Below are positions 38,673-48,981 of a DNA stretch of 64,000 nt, one piece after another. The notes below the pieces were generated by a model. That model was not told the DNA's origin. It worked only from the letters and a program-made list of their open reading frames with translations, and did no database searches. This DNA is from Litorilinea aerophila (GTDB lineage: Bacteria; Chloroflexota; Anaerolineae; Caldilineales; Caldilineaceae). The DNA lies in assembly GCF_006569185.2 (NCBI RefSeq), contig NZ_VIGC02000017.1, forward strand, positions 62,001-126,000. The letters run 5' to 3'. Position 1 is the first letter of the stretch. Each line of letters opens with the position of its first letter. The translations under genes and the position numbers were made by a program.

Positions 38673-39812
38673 CTAGAAAAAGTCCCGATAAGGCTCCGAT
38701 TCCACCGGAGTAAAGTCCAGGGGAGGATAGCGGCGTATCACCTCCTCCCGCAGATCCACCCCCCAACCGGGCCCGTCGGGCACGATGCAGGCGCCATCCA
38801 CGATCTGGAGCGGTCGGTCCAGGACCTCATTGTACCGGTCCAGGTGGTTGATGAAGAGCTCCTGCATGAAGCCGTTGGGGATGTTGATGTCCAGGTGTAG
38901 GCTGGCCACGGTGGAGATGGGACCGTTGGAGTTGTGGGGCGCCACGGTCACGTAGTAGGTCTCGGCCGCGGTGGCGATCTTTTTCAGCTCAGACATGCCG
39001 CCGGCGTGGCAGATGTCGGGCTGGATGATGCCCACCGCGTTCTTCTCCAGCAGGCTGCGGAACTCCCAGCGGGTGTAGAGCTGTTCGCCGGTGGCCACGG
39101 GCACCCGCACGCTGTGGGCCAGGGCGGCCATGGCATCCACGTTGTCGAAGAGGATGGGCTCTTCCAGCCAGGCGATGTCGTAGGGTTCCAGCTTCTGGGC
39201 GACCCGGCGGGCACTCCAGATGTTCAGACGCCCGCGGATGTCCACGCCGATCTCGCAATGGGGACCCACGGCTTCCCGCACGGCGGCCACCCGGGCCACG
39301 CCCAGCTCCAGCCGCTCTGGCGTGATGACCTGGGCGCCCCGGAAGGGGTAGAGCTTCACGCAGCGGTAGCCCTGGGCCACCGTCTTCGCCGCCTGACGGG
39401 CGTACTCCTCCGGCGAATCGGCGCCGGCAAACCAGCCGTTGGCGTAGAGGGGAACCGTCTCCCGCACCTTCCCGCCCAGGAGCTCGTAGACCGGCACTCC
39501 CAGCGCCTTGCCCTTGATGTCCCACAGGGCCAGGTCGATGGCGCTGATGGCGCTCATGGTCACCGGGCCGCCGGTCCAGGTCACCCGGCGATGGAGGGAG
39601 GTCCAGATGTGTTCAATCTGAAAGGGATCTTTGCCGATGAGAAAGCGCTTGAAGGCCTGAAGCTCGGCCATCAGGGCCTCGTCCTTGTACTGGGCGCTGG
39701 CTTCGCCGATGCCGTAGAGGCCGGTGTCGGTGTAAATTTTGACGAAGGTCCAGTTGGTGGCGGCCGCGTGGGACGCGGCCATGCGCAGGATTTGCAGGTC
39801 GGCGATCTTCAT
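38673..39812 (-). CDS. Enolase-superfamily acid-sugar dehydratase-like protein
   Basis: The start ATG 39812 follows GGGAG by 6 bases. The 379-residue protein aligns with the galactonate/gluconate-dehydratase side of the mandelate racemase group. Metal ligands are Asp191 (GVDIRGR), Glu217 (WLEEPIL) and Glu243 (ATGEQLYTRWEF), and the C-terminal base is His293 (VAPHNSNGPIS). QPDICHAGGMSELKKIA is characteristic. In DgoD the segment is DFHGR with a catalytic His; here the matching residue is Arg193, so the reaction or acid/base arrangement may differ. It ends in a strong terminator, and the divergent GntR-type gene is the probable regulator. Role: catabolism of a sugar acid. Confidence 0.85.
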   Translation of the reverse strand: MKIADLQILRMAASHAAATNWTFVKIYTDTGLYGIGEASAQYKDEALMAELQAFKRFLIGKDPFQIEHIWTSLHRRVTWTGGPVTMSAISAIDLALWDIKGKALGVPVYELLGGKVRETVPLYANGWFAGADSPEEYARQAAKTVAQGYRCVKLYPFRGAQVITPERLELGVARVAAVREAVGPHCEIGVDIRGRLNIWSARRVAQKLEPYDIAWLEEPILFDNVDAMAALAHSVRVPVATGEQLYTRWEFRSLLEKNAVGIIQPDICHAGGMSELKKIATAAETYYVTVAPHNSNGPISTVASLHLDINIPNGFMQELFINHLDRYNEVLDRPLQIVDGACIVPDGPGWGVDLREEVIRRYPPLDFTPVESEPYRDFF

Positions 39813-40162
39813 GGTAACTCCCATTTTATGCGTTATGCGGGCGTGGTCAGAGATAGGCTTGGGCTGTTCCTGGCTGATTTCGGGTGATTGGCGTGGAATT
39901 GGGTCGCCGGCCTGGCTGCAGGTAGCTCTGCATGAGATCGTGGCCGGCCTTGGGCCGATGATTAAAATCATCGGCTGGCGCACCTCAAGTGCGTTAAAAC
40001 GCACTCCCCGGGGCGGATGGCACCCGGCTTGAATCCGTTTCCAACCGATTTCCTGCCCCAGCGAGGCCTCGTCATCGGGCGGATGGATGTATCACGGTTG
40101 AATGGGATCCTACCTGGCCGCACGGGCCGGCAGTCTTTTCACTTTACCCGATCCCCAGGGTG
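39813..40162. other. Divergent intergenic region, enolase side
   Basis: It holds the minus-strand promoter region of the enolase gene and the common hairpin at 39988-40005. No gene seen. Confidence 0.4.
39988..40005. repeat. AGTGCGTT/AACGCACT hairpin
   Basis: AGTGCGTT (39988-39995) and AACGCACT (39998-40005) flank AA, preceded by CACCTCA. This 'cacctcAAGTGCGTT' hairpin is of a type I associate with widespread intergenic repeats. Single copy in this window. Confidence 0.5.
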
Positions 40163-40264
40163 TTGTCAAACAAACATTGTTAACAAATGACAATTTACGC
40201 CTTGTCTTTGTCCCATTTCTGTGCTTCAATACGGAGAAATATATACGAATATATACGGAGAAAT
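40163..40264. promoter_or_regulatory. AT-rich control region of the GntR gene with dyad and direct repeats
   Basis: TTGTCA (40163-40168) and TGACAA (40188-40193) form a dyad around AACATTGTTAACAA. ATACGGAGAAAT occurs at 40229-40240 and 40253-40264, joined by ATATACGAAT. This is the most AT-rich stretch nearby and lies between the divergent enolase and GntR genes, so it is a good candidate for the regulator's operator(s) and promoters. Confidence 0.5.
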
Positions 40265-40318
40265 GCAACCCATCATCTTTGCAGATTTCATTCGATCCAC
40301 AGATTCCACAGAACCGAC

Positions 40319-40927
40319 ATGAGCCATATTACCATCTATCGGAGCATTCCCGAACAGATTGCAGCGCGACTCCAGCAGGATATCCTGCTGGGCATCCTCC
40401 AGCCGGGCCAGCCCCTCCGGGAGCAGGACCTTTCCAGCGAATTTGGCGTCAGCCGCGGCCCCATCCGGGAGGCGTTTCGGCAACTGACGGAGCAGGGGCT
40501 GCTTACCCTGGAGCCCAACAAGGGCGTGCGGGTGGCCCAGTTGCCCAGCCCCAAGGTGCGGCCCCTCATCGCGGAGCTGCGCCGGAAGATCGAACTTTTC
40601 GTCCTGGAAAATATTTTTGAGCGGATTACCGAGGCCGACCTGGCCGCCTGGGAGGAGATCCTGGAGGAGATGCGGCGGGCGTGCGAGCGGAATGACCTGC
40701 GCAGCCTGGTGGAGCAGGATCTGCGCTTCCACCGGGCCATCATCCAGAGTCACGACGACGAGGGCCTCCTGATCCTGTGGCAGCCCATCGCCTTGCGCAT
40801 GTTGATGCAGTACAACCGCTTCACCGACCTGATGGACAGCTACCACGAGCACAGGCGCATCCTGGATGCCATCCGGGCGCACGACAAAGCCGCCGCGCTC
40901 CAGGCCCTCCAGGAGAATATCCAGTAG
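40319..40927 (+). CDS. GntR-family (FadR/FCD-type) transcriptional regulator
   Basis: The 202-residue protein starts at ATG 40319 (MSHITIYRSIPEQIAARLQQ). The GntR winged helix spans about 8-72 (ILLGILQPGQPLREQDLSSE, GVSRGPIREAFRQLTEQGL, LEPNKGVRVAQL). The FCD ligand domain follows (RRKIELFVLE, LVEQDLRFHRAIIQ with the D-x3-H metal pair, YHEHRRILDAIRAHDKAAAL). It ends soon after and is slightly shorter than usual. FCD regulators sense carboxylates such as sugar acids, which fits the divergent dehydratase-like gene 506 bases away. Probably represses the enolase gene and itself. Confidence 0.9.
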   Translation: MSHITIYRSIPEQIAARLQQDILLGILQPGQPLREQDLSSEFGVSRGPIREAFRQLTEQGLLTLEPNKGVRVAQLPSPKVRPLIAELRRKIELFVLENIFERITEADLAAWEEILEEMRRACERNDLRSLVEQDLRFHRAIIQSHDDEGLLILWQPIALRMLMQYNRFTDLMDSYHEHRRILDAIRAHDKAAALQALQENIQ

Positions 40928-41053
40928 GCCTGGGGCGCGGTCTCCCTGGGGGTGGCCTGGGAAAGGGTCACCCCTTTCTTTCTCTGACTTCACCGTTTCC
41001 TCCCACCCCATCCTTCGCTGCAAAAAAGGAGAAGAACTGTTTTTTCGTTCCCC

Positions 41054-41118
41054 TTGACAAGCCCCCCGTTCTGCGCGACAATGTGACCATCCGGTCATAT
41101 GACTGGCCGGTCACATTG
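41054..41118 (+). promoter_or_regulatory. Promoter and 40-bp palindromic operator of the tetR-export operon
   Basis: TTGACA (41054-41059), a 17-base spacer and GACAAT (41077-41082) make a sigma-70-like promoter. CAATGTGACC (41079-41088) and GGTCACATTG (41109-41118) are the ends of a near-perfect 40-bp palindrome centred on GGTCATATGAC. It starts inside the -10, so a bound repressor would block RNA polymerase. It can also be read as two TGAC-N6-GTCA half-operators side by side. Confidence 0.82.
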
Positions 41119-41154
41119 CCGTCCATCGCTTGTCAACGAAAACCAGGAACCCAG

Positions 41155-41868
41155 ATGCCCAAGGAAACCTTCTTCAACCTGCCCGAGGAGAAACGCCAGC
41201 AGATCCTGGACGTGGCCATCGACGAGTTCGCCAATCACGACTACGGCAGCGTCTCCATTTCCCGCCTGGTCGCCCGGGCCGGCATCGCCAAGGGCAGCTT
41301 CTACCAGTACTTCGAGAACAAGGAAGATCTCTATATACACCTGCTCGAATTGCTGGCCGAAAAGAAAAAAGCCATGTTTTCCCTCGACCATCCAGATCCA
41401 GAGCATGTCGGCATCTTCAGGTATCTCTACTGGGTGGTCGAAAACGCGCTCCATTTTGAGCTGCGCTATCCGGAACTGGTTCGTCTGGGCTACCGCGCCT
41501 ATGCCGCCCCCCACACCCTCCCCCAGGCCGTCCAATCCTGGCTCCAATCCCAGGTGCGACAGGAATCCATGGCCTTCTACCGACGCCTGGTGGCGCTGGG
41601 GCAGGAACAGGGCGACATTCGACAAGACCTCAACCCGGATCTCGTCGCCTCCATCTTTGAGATCATCTTCACTTCCCTGAACCAAACCTTAATAGGCTAC
41701 ATTGCTGAACATATCGGCGGAGAGCAAGAAGATCAGCCCCTGTTTATCCGTGAAGAGATCCTGACGTTGTATCACCAGGCATTGAACATTTTAGAGCGGG
41801 GTCTGGCGCCCGCGCCGCCCGCCCCGACATCGACGGACCAGCCTGTCTCCGAGGAGGTCATGTCATGA
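41155..41868 (+). CDS. TetR/AcrR-family repressor
   Basis: The 237-residue protein starts at ATG 41155. The TetR HTH occupies about 10-57 ([54 protein letters not shown]). The C-terminal helical ligand domain includes [20 protein letters not shown] and [18 protein letters not shown]. The 40-bp palindrome just upstream is the evident operator, so autorepression together with the export genes is expected. The stop overlaps the first permease by ATGA. The inducer is unknown, presumably the exported compound. Confidence 0.92.
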   Translation: MPKETFFNLPEEKRQQILDVAIDEFANHDYGSVSISRLVARAGIAKGSFYQYFENKEDLYIHLLELLAEKKKAMFSLDHPDPEHVGIFRYLYWVVENALHFELRYPELVRLGYRAYAAPHTLPQAVQSWLQSQVRQESMAFYRRLVALGQEQGDIRQDLNPDLVASIFEIIFTSLNQTLIGYIAEHIGGEQEDQPLFIREEILTLYHQALNILERGLAPAPPAPTSTDQPVSEEVMS

Positions 41869-43172
41869 GCAAATCGTTTGATGTGGCCCGGGAACGGGCC
41901 CTGCCCGCGCCGGTCCTGGGACGGGCCGGGGTGCCCTATCGCCTGGCCGAGATCCGACTCGCCTGGCGCAACATGTGGCGCAACTGGCGCCGCACCACCA
42001 TCGCCGTGATCGCCATCGTCCTGGGCCTGATCCTGCTGCTCTTCATGGACGGCCTCATCGCCGGCTCCGACCAGGCCATCTTTGGCAACGCAGTGCGCCT
42101 CTACGGCGGCAACATCCAGATCCACGCCGTGGGCTTCCGGGAGAAGGCCACCCGCCTTCCCATGTTGCCCCTGGAGAACGCCGACCTGGTGGTGCAGACG
42201 GCCCGCGCCCAACCCCAGGTGACCTTCGCCGCCAAACGCATCAACACGGTGGGCATGGTCAGCAGCCGGGAAGGCACCTACGCCGTGGCCATCACGGGAG
42301 TGGAACCGACGGTGGAGGCCTCCTACAGCCTGCAGGCCGAACATATCGCCGAGGGCCGTTACCTGCTGCCCGATGACGGCGACGCGGTGGTCATCGGCCG
42401 AGCGCTGGCCGACCTGCTGCAGGTGGGCGTGGGCGACCGGATCACCCTGGTAGGAAAGAGCCTCTCCGGGACCATGCGCCAGCGCACCATGACCATCGTG
42501 GGCATCTACGACCTGGGCATGGCCGAGGCGGAAAAGCTCTCGGTCTTCATCACCCTGGAGGAGGCCCAGACCCTCTACAACCTGCGGGACCGGGTCACCG
42601 AAGTGACCATCGGCCTGCAGAAGGTCGGCCAGGAGCAGGAGGTGGTGGCCGCACTCCGGCGCGCCTTCCCCGAACTGGAGGTGGACTCCTGGGCCACCCT
42701 GCGCCCGGAGCTGCGCCAGACCATGGATATCAAGGCGGCGGTGAGTAGCTTCTTCGCCTTCACCGTCATCCTGATCGCCGCCATCGGCATCCTCAACCTC
42801 ATGCTCATGGCCGTCTTCGAACGCACCCGGGAGATGGGCGTTCTGGCCGCCATCGGCATGAAGGGCCGCCAGATCATGACCCTCTTCCTGTGGGAGGGCA
42901 CCCTGATCGGGGTGGTCGGCGCAGTAGTGGGCTGTGGGCTGGGCACCCTGGTGCTGGTGGCACTGAACCAGATGGGTGGCCTCGACTTTTCCTTCGCATC
43001 CGGCATGGGCGAAATCGGCGCGCTCATGGCCACCCGCATCTACTTCAGCTTCTCGCTGCCAGGCATCCTCAGTCGGGGGCTCATGGTGGCCATCATCGCG
43101 GCCCTGGCCGCGCTCTACCCTGCCTGGCAGGCCGCACGCCAGGAGCCGGCCCGGGCCCTGCACCATCTCTAA
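41865..43172 (+). CDS. MacB/FtsX-type ABC transporter permease 1
   Basis: The 435-residue protein has the four-helix MacB/LolC layout: a first helix at about 45-66 ([21 protein letters not shown]), a 220-residue extracytoplasmic domain, then three helices ([68 protein letters not shown]). [20 protein letters not shown] is the cytoplasmic coupling segment that contacts the ATPase. It overlaps tetR by ATGA. Such systems act mechanically on periplasmic or lipid-linked substrates. It works with permease 2, the ATPase and the adaptor downstream. Confidence 0.9.
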   Translation: MSKSFDVARERALPAPVLGRAGVPYRLAEIRLAWRNMWRNWRRTTIAVIAIVLGLILLLFMDGLIAGSDQAIFGNAVRLYGGNIQIHAVGFREKATRLPMLPLENADLVVQTARAQPQVTFAAKRINTVGMVSSREGTYAVAITGVEPTVEASYSLQAEHIAEGRYLLPDDGDAVVIGRALADLLQVGVGDRITLVGKSLSGTMRQRTMTIVGIYDLGMAEAEKLSVFITLEEAQTLYNLRDRVTEVTIGLQKVGQEQEVVAALRRAFPELEVDSWATLRPELRQTMDIKAAVSSFFAFTVILIAAIGILNLMLMAVFERTREMGVLAAIGMKGRQIMTLFLWEGTLIGVVGAVVGCGLGTLVLVALNQMGGLDFSFASGMGEIGALMATRIYFSFSLPGILSRGLMVAIIAALAALYPAWQAARQEPARALHHL

Positions 43173-43236
43173 GCGGAAACGCCAGGTCTGCAACGCGCGG
43201 CGCATCTGGGGCCGCATTTGTGACGGAGAATCCATC

Positions 43237-44466
43237 ATGGCACTCAGCAAACTTTGGCTCATCGCCTATCGGGATCTGGGCCGCAACCGACGGCGCTCCT
43301 TCTTTTCCTTGATGGCCGTGGCCTTGGGGCTGGGCCTCCTCATCCTGCTGAACGGCTACCAGACAGGCGTCATCGAGGAGACGCTCCAAAACGCCATCCG
43401 CCTCCAGACCGGCCACGTCCAGATCCGGGCGGCTTCCTACCAGGAAGAAAAACTGCCCCTGAAATGGGAGGATCTGCTGGACGAGCCGGAGAGCCTGGCC
43501 GCCCAGGCGGCGGCGCTGCCGGAGGTCAAGTCGGCCGCGCCGGTGCTCTGGGCGACGGCCATCCTCAACACCCGGGAGGATTCGGTGGGGCTGCGCCTCT
43601 ACGGCATCCAGCCAGAGGCCGGGCTCTACGATCCCCTGCGGGAATCCCTGGTCGCCGGCAGCTACCTGGCGGCCGATGACCGGGGCGGCATCCTCATCGG
43701 CCAGAAACTGGCCCGGGATCTGAACATCGCCGTGGGCCAGGATGTGAGCCTGGCGGTGGTCAACGCGGACGGCCAGCCCGACGAGGTCATCTTCACCGTG
43801 CGGGGTATCTTCGCCACCGGCGTCCCCGCCTATGACGAAAACAGCGTGCTCATGCCCCTGGCCCGGGCCCAGGCCCTGACCCGCACCGACAATCACGCCA
43901 GCGCCATCGTCATCATGCTCCACCGCCAGTCAGATGCGCCCCGGGTGGCTGCCCAACTGCAGCAGCCCGGGCTCACCACCCTGACCTGGCGCGAGCTGAA
44001 CCAGGTCTTCTTGCAACTGATGGAGACCGGCCTGGGCTTTTACTACATCCTGGACGCCATCGTCATGCTGGTGGTGGCCGTGGTCATCGCCAACACCCTG
44101 CTCATGGCCGCCTTCGAGCGCATCCGGGAAATGGGCATCCTGGCTGCGCTGGGCATGAAGAGTCGCCAGATCATGCTCATCTTCCTGCTGGAGGCTGCGA
44201 TCCTGGGCATCGGCGGCATCGTGGTGGGCGCAGTGCTTGGATCCGCCGGCGTGGCCTACCTGGCCACGGTGGGCATTCCCCTGGGCGACGAGATCGCCGC
44301 AGCTGCCGGCGGCATCCCCATCGGCACCACCATCCACGGGCGTTTTGCCCCGGGCCTGTTTGCCTGGCTCTCGTTGTGGACGCTGGCCATCATCCTGCTG
44401 GCGTCCCTCTATCCCGCCTGGTTCGCGGCCCGGCAGGAGCCGGCGGAAGCCCTGCGGGCCCTCTAG
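43237..44466 (+). CDS. MacB/FtsX-type ABC transporter permease 2
   Basis: The 409-residue protein starts at ATG 43237 after ACGGAGA. It has the same topology as permease 1: [20 protein letters not shown], a long outside domain, then [39 protein letters not shown] and [40 protein letters not shown] is the coupling segment. Clearly paralogous to permease 1, giving a heterodimeric membrane unit rather than the usual MacB homodimer. A 230-base repeat-containing gap separates it from the ATPase gene. Confidence 0.9.
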   Translation: MALSKLWLIAYRDLGRNRRRSFFSLMAVALGLGLLILLNGYQTGVIEETLQNAIRLQTGHVQIRAASYQEEKLPLKWEDLLDEPESLAAQAAALPEVKSAAPVLWATAILNTREDSVGLRLYGIQPEAGLYDPLRESLVAGSYLAADDRGGILIGQKLARDLNIAVGQDVSLAVVNADGQPDEVIFTVRGIFATGVPAYDENSVLMPLARAQALTRTDNHASAIVIMLHRQSDAPRVAAQLQQPGLTTLTWRELNQVFLQLMETGLGFYYILDAIVMLVVAVVIANTLLMAAFERIREMGILAALGMKSRQIMLIFLLEAAILGIGGIVVGAVLGSAGVAYLATVGIPLGDEIAAAAGGIPIGTTIHGRFAPGLFAWLSLWTLAIILLASLYPAWFAARQEPAEALRAL

Positions 44467-44493
44467 AACCGGGAGAGGGATCCTGTACCGCTG

Positions 44494-44609
44494 TCACGCA
44501 AGGATGCGTGACCTACGGACTCCGGACTCTGGACTTCAGACTCCGAACTTCGAACTCGTGTGTACCAGCCGGACAGGGATCTCTACCGCTGTCACGCAAG
44601 GATGCGTGA
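44494..44609. repeat. Family 2 repeat: two copies of TCACGCAAGGATGCGTGA inside the export operon
   Basis: TCACGCAAGGATGCGTGA is present at 44494-44511 and 44592-44609, each followed by CCTACGGACT. Between them lie GACTCCGGACTCTGGACTTC-type short repeats and GCCGGACAGGG. The palindrome and the GCCGGACAGGG piece are shared with the 91-bp array at 25.2 kb. The sequence interrupts the operon between permease 2 and the ATPase. Confidence 0.85.
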
Positions 44610-44695
44610 CCTACGGACTTCGGACTCTAGGACCAGGCGCACCCTTTGTTGACCGACAGACATGGCCGGACATCGGCACCCTATGCAGGAGCACC

Positions 44696-45439
44696 ATGAT
44701 GAACATGATTCAAGTGATCGACGTCACCAAGACTTACAAGATCGGCGAAGTAGAGACCCGGGCCCTCAGCGGCATCACCCTGGAGATCGCCGCCGGTGAG
44801 TTCACCGCCCTGGTGGGGCCGTCTGGCTCCGGCAAGACCACGCTGTTGCAGATCATGGGCTGCCTGGACCGGCCCGACAGCGGTACGGTCTACGTAAACG
44901 GCCAGGACGTCACCCGCCTGGGCGCGGACCAACGGGCCGACATCCGGCGGCAGGAGATCGGCTTCATCTTCCAATTTTTTGCACTGGTGCCGGTGCTCAC
45001 CGCGTACGAAAATGTGGAGCTGCCCCTGTTGCTCAGCGGCCTGGATGCCCGGGAGCGGCGGGAGCGAGTGATGGCCATGTTGGACGCGGTGGGGCTGGCC
45101 GACCGGGCCCACCACCGCCCCGACCAGATGAGCGGCGGCCAACAGCAGCGGGTCGCCATCGCCCGGGCCCTGGTCAAACGCCCCATCATCGTCCTGGCCG
45201 ACGAGCCCACGGCCAACCTGGACACGGCCAGCGGCGAGCAGGCCATGGCCATCATGGAGCGGTTAAACCGGGAAACTGGCACCGCTTTCGTATTCTCCAC
45301 CCACGACCCCCGGGTGATGGCCTATGCCCGGCGGATGGTTCGGCTGGTGGATGGCCGCATCGTGGAGGACAGCGAGGTGGCCGGCGACGGGAAAGAGAAA
45401 TCCCCGACGGTCCTGGCCCAGGAGGGGGCGGGCGTCTGA
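44696..45439 (+). CDS. LolD/MacB-type ABC transporter ATPase
   Basis: The 247-residue protein starts at ATG 44696 (or 44699) after AGGAG. It has Walker [11 protein letters not shown]-loop [15 protein letters not shown], signature [15 protein letters not shown], Walker [14 protein letters not shown], and the H-loop FSTHDPRV. The [18 protein letters not shown] region is typical of the LolD/MacB ATPase group. It pairs with the two permeases upstream and precedes the adaptor gene by a one-base TGATG overlap. Cytoplasmic, powering export. Confidence 0.93.
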   Translation: MMNMIQVIDVTKTYKIGEVETRALSGITLEIAAGEFTALVGPSGSGKTTLLQIMGCLDRPDSGTVYVNGQDVTRLGADQRADIRRQEIGFIFQFFALVPVLTAYENVELPLLLSGLDARERRERVMAMLDAVGLADRAHHRPDQMSGGQQQRVAIARALVKRPIIVLADEPTANLDTASGEQAMAIMERLNRETGTAFVFSTHDPRVMAYARRMVRLVDGRIVEDSEVAGDGKEKSPTVLAQEGAGV

Positions 45440-46224
45440 TGTCCAACAAGGTGAGTGGGCTGGTGCTACTGGCCCTGCTTCTGTTGCTGGCAGGCTGCCG
45501 CAGCCAGCGGACTCCCGAGCAGGCGGCGCCCGTGGCCAACACACCGGGGACCACAGCCCTGCCAGCCAGTGGCCAGGGAGGCGTGGTGCTGCCGCCTGTG
45601 GGCAGCACCACGGTACGGGCATCGGGGAAGGTGGTGCCGGCCCGGCACGCGGTGTTGAGCTTTGTGACGGCCGGGCGAGTCCAGCAGGTGGCCGTGGAGG
45701 TGGGCGACCGGGTGGAGGCCGGCGCGGTGCTGGTCACCCTGGACGACGCCGCCGCGGCGGCGGCCGTCTCCCAGGCCCAGGCAGCCCTCTACCGGGCCCA
45801 GGCCCAGGCCCAGGCGGCCGCGGAGGTGGCCGAGGCCGAAGCGGCCCTGGCCCGGGCCCAGGCCGAACTGGCCAACACCCGGCTGCGCGCGCCCTTCGCC
45901 GGCACCGTCACCAGCATCCACGTGAGTGTCGGCGAGGTGGTCCAGCCTGGCCAGCCCATCCTCACCCTGGCGGACCTGGACCACCTGCAGGTGGAGACCA
46001 CGGACCTGAGCGAGCGGGACGTGGCCCGGGTGACCGTGGGCCAGGCGGCCACCGTCTTCGTGGAGGCTTTAAACACAGAGATCCCCGCCCGGGTGGTCCG
46101 CATCGCGCCTGAGGCCACCGTGATTGGCGGCGACGTGGTCTATCCGGTGCTGCTGGAATTGGAGAACCCGCCGCCGGGCCTGCGCTGGGGCATGAGCGCC
46201 GACGTAACCATCCCCACTGATTAA
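45439..46224 (+). CDS. HlyD/MacA-type periplasmic adaptor lipoprotein
   Basis: The 261-residue protein has a lipoprotein signal ([14 protein letters not shown], lipid Cys about 20). A biotinyl-lipoyl half-motif, [21 protein letters not shown], a short Ala-rich helical hairpin ([20 protein letters not shown]) and the second lipoyl half ([20 protein letters not shown]) follow, then the beta-barrel ([18 protein letters not shown]). It stops soon after, so it is shorter than MacA (about 370) and lacks a full membrane-proximal domain. It is anchored outside the cell and links the MacB-like permeases to the substrate. The stop overlaps the convergent GH116 stop by 3 bases. Confidence 0.9.
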   Translation: MSNKVSGLVLLALLLLLAGCRSQRTPEQAAPVANTPGTTALPASGQGGVVLPPVGSTTVRASGKVVPARHAVLSFVTAGRVQQVAVEVGDRVEAGAVLVTLDDAAAAAAVSQAQAALYRAQAQAQAAAEVAEAEAALARAQAELANTRLRAPFAGTVTSIHVSVGEVVQPGQPILTLADLDHLQVETTDLSERDVARVTVGQAATVFVEALNTEIPARVVRIAPEATVIGGDVVYPVLLELENPPPGLRWGMSADVTIPTD

Positions 46225-48824
46225 GCAATCACCTCCAACACCTGCCCTGCTTCCAGGTGAATTGCATCGGCCAGGTGGAGGGTGTTGCCCTCCTGCCGGA
46301 AGGCCACGGGACGGCCATCCACGTGGACGGCCTCTGCCGTGGCATGGGCCAGGAAGGAGAGCGCCAGTTCCCGCAAGGGCAAGTGGCCGTACAGCACCCG
46401 GAGCTCGACCCGGCCCGGCGTCTGTTCGAACTCACCCCAGCCGGAATCCAGGGACCAGAAACTGCGGAAATGGCCATCCCGGGTCTGGACCGGATGGAAG
46501 CCCAGGCGGCCATGCACCAGGTCAAATTGGAAGCCGGCGAAGGCCAGCAGCAGGGCATAGGAGGCCATGGAGCGGGCGTAGTTGCTGCCGCACTCGAACT
46601 CGTTCCAGGGGTTACGGCGCTCGCCATCGTAGCGCCGGCGCAGGGCCTCCACCGCGGTCATGCCTTCTTCCACCAGCCCGTTCAAGATCATGTGGCTGGC
46701 GGCCGCGTATTCGAAGCCGTTCATGGTCTCCTGGGCATAGGGCGCGGGGATGGCGGGCTTCTGGGCGCCCTCGGGCCAGGCGCAGATGACCAGCCCGCCT
46801 TCGTCGTTGAGGCAGTAGATGCGGCACGGGTTGTAGACCTCGCCCATGACTGGGATGAAGTTGTACTTGAAGATGGCCCGGTTGGCCTGCTTCACCTGTT
46901 CCGGATCCAGCACCTCGCCCAGGCCGTAGAGGGAGGCGTGCCACTGGCCCAACACCTGGTCGATGCTGGAACCTTCCCCGATCTGATATTTGATCTCCTG
47001 CTTCTCCTCGTTCCAGTAGGCATCCAACACGTTGCCGCCCTGGAGCACCGCGCTGTCAGTCAGATATGGCTCCAGGAGGGAGCGATCTTTAAGGTTGATG
47101 CGCTGGATGTAGTACTCGCCGTTGAAGAGGTTGGCGTCGGTCCACGCCTTGCCCCGGGCAAAGATGGCCCGGTACTCCGCCGCGGTCTCCGCCTCGCCCA
47201 GGTATTCGGCCATCTCCGCGCCCGCCTTCAGGGCGGCCAGGTACATGCTGGTGAGCCAGGAATTGGGGCCGAAGAGCTCCATGTCCAGGGTGTGATGCTG
47301 CCGCCCCCAGAGCACGCCCGTCTTGTCCGGGTCCCAGCGGTCCGGGTTGTCCGGATGCCAGGCGTATTCGATGGAGCGTTTGACTGCGGGCCAGAGGCTG
47401 CGCAGCCACTCGTCGTCGCCGCAGATCTTCCAATCCCGGTAGGTTTTGAGCACGCCACCGAACTGACCGTCGGCACAGGGGCGGAAGTGCCACTGGCCGG
47501 AGCCCAGGGGAAGCTGGAGGCGGAAGGGCATGCCGCCGTCCTCCCGCAGGTTGTAGCGGTAGTCGGCCTCCCGCATGGAACGTTCCAGCCTGGGAAAGAG
47601 GAAGGGCAGGGCCTGGGCGTAGTTCCAGACGTGGGTACAACTCCCTTCGCAGCAGCCGGCGTCGGGGTGGCAGCCTTCCCAGCCATAGAAGGTGCCGTCC
47701 TCCAGGCGCAGCACCGTGGGCGACTTGAGGATAGCCAGATTGGCGGAGATGGCGTCCAGCGCGGCCGGCGGCAGGGTGGAGGCGAAGAGGGCCTCCTGGA
47801 AGCGCCGGGTCTCGCTCCAGAGGCGATCCCACTCCTCCAGGGCGTAGCGCGCGCTGGCCATGGAATCGGGCCAGAGGGTGGCGTAGTAGTTTTTCCAGCC
47901 CGGCGCCTGGGCCCGGGCGGGGTTCCAGTAGTTGCGGCAGTTGGGGAAATTCCAGGCAATGACAAAGCGGATGGCCCGCTCCTCCCCGGGTTGAAGCCGA
48001 AAGTGGACGGCCAGGAGCCCCTCGTTGCGGTCGCCGGTTTTTTCTGGCGGGTAGACCCGGTTCTGGAAGGTACCGGGCCGGGTGAAATCCTGCCAGTACA
48101 TCTCCAGGCTGTCGAACCAGGCGCCCCGGAACCAGTACTGCTGCCAGCTCAGGTGGGTGTCCGCGGCCAACCCGGCGTCGGTGGCCAGGGTCAGGTCGCC
48201 GTAGTCGGGTGCGTCTGGGGTCAGGCTGTCCGTGGTCAGGTGCAGGGTGTCTCCCCACTCCTGGCGGGAGACGGTGTTCAGATTGTTGGCCGGCAGGGGA
48301 TTGGCCAACACCCCGGCCAGGGTGTAGGTCAGGGGGCGGTCGGTCGTGTTGGTGACGGTGAACTCGAAAAAGGCGGCGGGGATGCTGGAATCCCGGTCGT
48401 TGAGGGGAATGAAGGGATTGAAGGCCCGGAGCATCACCTGGCCGGGGAATTTTTCATGGTGGTAGGTGAGTTCAGCCAGGGGGAAAGTCCCCCGGAAGTC
48501 GACGCGGCGGAAGTGGGGCAAACCGGTGAGATACTCCCGGCGGGGTCCCCAGCCGAAGGAATTGAAGCGAGGTCCCTGGAGTTCCCCCTGGTAGGGTGGC
48601 GGCAGGTCGCCATGAAGCACCCGGGCATCCAGCACCTGGTCGTCTGCCTCGGCCTTGATGGCGAAGTGGGAAAAGCCGTTGACGCTGCCCTTGTTGGGGC
48701 GGTTGAAGATCTCCCAGTCAATCAGGCGGCCGTTGCCGGCCAGGCCGATACAACCCGAGCCGATCCCGCCCAGGGGGAAGCTGATCTGGCTGGTCTTGGC
48801 GCCGCGGTAGAGAAATGGGTCCAT
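46221..48824 (-). CDS. GH116-family glycosidase (beta-glucosidase/glucosylceramidase type)
   Basis: The start ATG 48824 has AAGGA upstream. The 867-residue protein lacks a signal peptide. The N-terminal beta-sandwich begins [20 protein letters not shown]. The (alpha/alpha)6 catalytic domain shows [20 protein letters not shown] with the candidate nucleophile Glu, [36 protein letters not shown] with the candidate acid/base Asp, and [20 protein letters not shown]. These are the GH116 landmarks known from Thermoanaerobacterium TxGH116 and human GBA2. It should release glucose or a related sugar from beta-glycosides in the cytoplasm. Apparently monocistronic, convergent with the export operon. Confidence 0.92.
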   Translation of the reverse strand: MDPFLYRGAKTSQISFPLGGIGSGCIGLAGNGRLIDWEIFNRPNKGSVNGFSHFAIKAEADDQVLDARVLHGDLPPPYQGELQGPRFNSFGWGPRREYLTGLPHFRRVDFRGTFPLAELTYHHEKFPGQVMLRAFNPFIPLNDRDSSIPAAFFEFTVTNTTDRPLTYTLAGVLANPLPANNLNTVSRQEWGDTLHLTTDSLTPDAPDYGDLTLATDAGLAADTHLSWQQYWFRGAWFDSLEMYWQDFTRPGTFQNRVYPPEKTGDRNEGLLAVHFRLQPGEERAIRFVIAWNFPNCRNYWNPARAQAPGWKNYYATLWPDSMASARYALEEWDRLWSETRRFQEALFASTLPPAALDAISANLAILKSPTVLRLEDGTFYGWEGCHPDAGCCEGSCTHVWNYAQALPFLFPRLERSMREADYRYNLREDGGMPFRLQLPLGSGQWHFRPCADGQFGGVLKTYRDWKICGDDEWLRSLWPAVKRSIEYAWHPDNPDRWDPDKTGVLWGRQHHTLDMELFGPNSWLTSMYLAALKAGAEMAEYLGEAETAAEYRAIFARGKAWTDANLFNGEYYIQRINLKDRSLLEPYLTDSAVLQGGNVLDAYWNEEKQEIKYQIGEGSSIDQVLGQWHASLYGLGEVLDPEQVKQANRAIFKYNFIPVMGEVYNPCRIYCLNDEGGLVICAWPEGAQKPAIPAPYAQETMNGFEYAAASHMILNGLVEEGMTAVEALRRRYDGERRNPWNEFECGSNYARSMASYALLLAFAGFQFDLVHGRLGFHPVQTRDGHFRSFWSLDSGWGEFEQTPGRVELRVLYGHLPLRELALSFLAHATAEAVHVDGRPVAFRQEGNTLHLADAIHLEAGQVLEVIA

Positions 48825-48981
48825 GGTGAAGGGTCCTTGTAAGTGTAGTAGGCTGGCAGGATGGATCTGTAGCTTATCCGGGCAGAGGTCCGATGGAGGT
48901 GGCATAAGGGTAACAAAAGGCATGGGCGACTGTCAATGAAAACAGTCGCCCATGCCCTCATAAAGGAACAAGAAGTTACCG

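Noticed and set aside
46257-48842. Plus-strand open frame of 861 codons opposite GH116
   Set aside because: Complement of a confidently assigned glycosidase; no start signal or recognisable domain.
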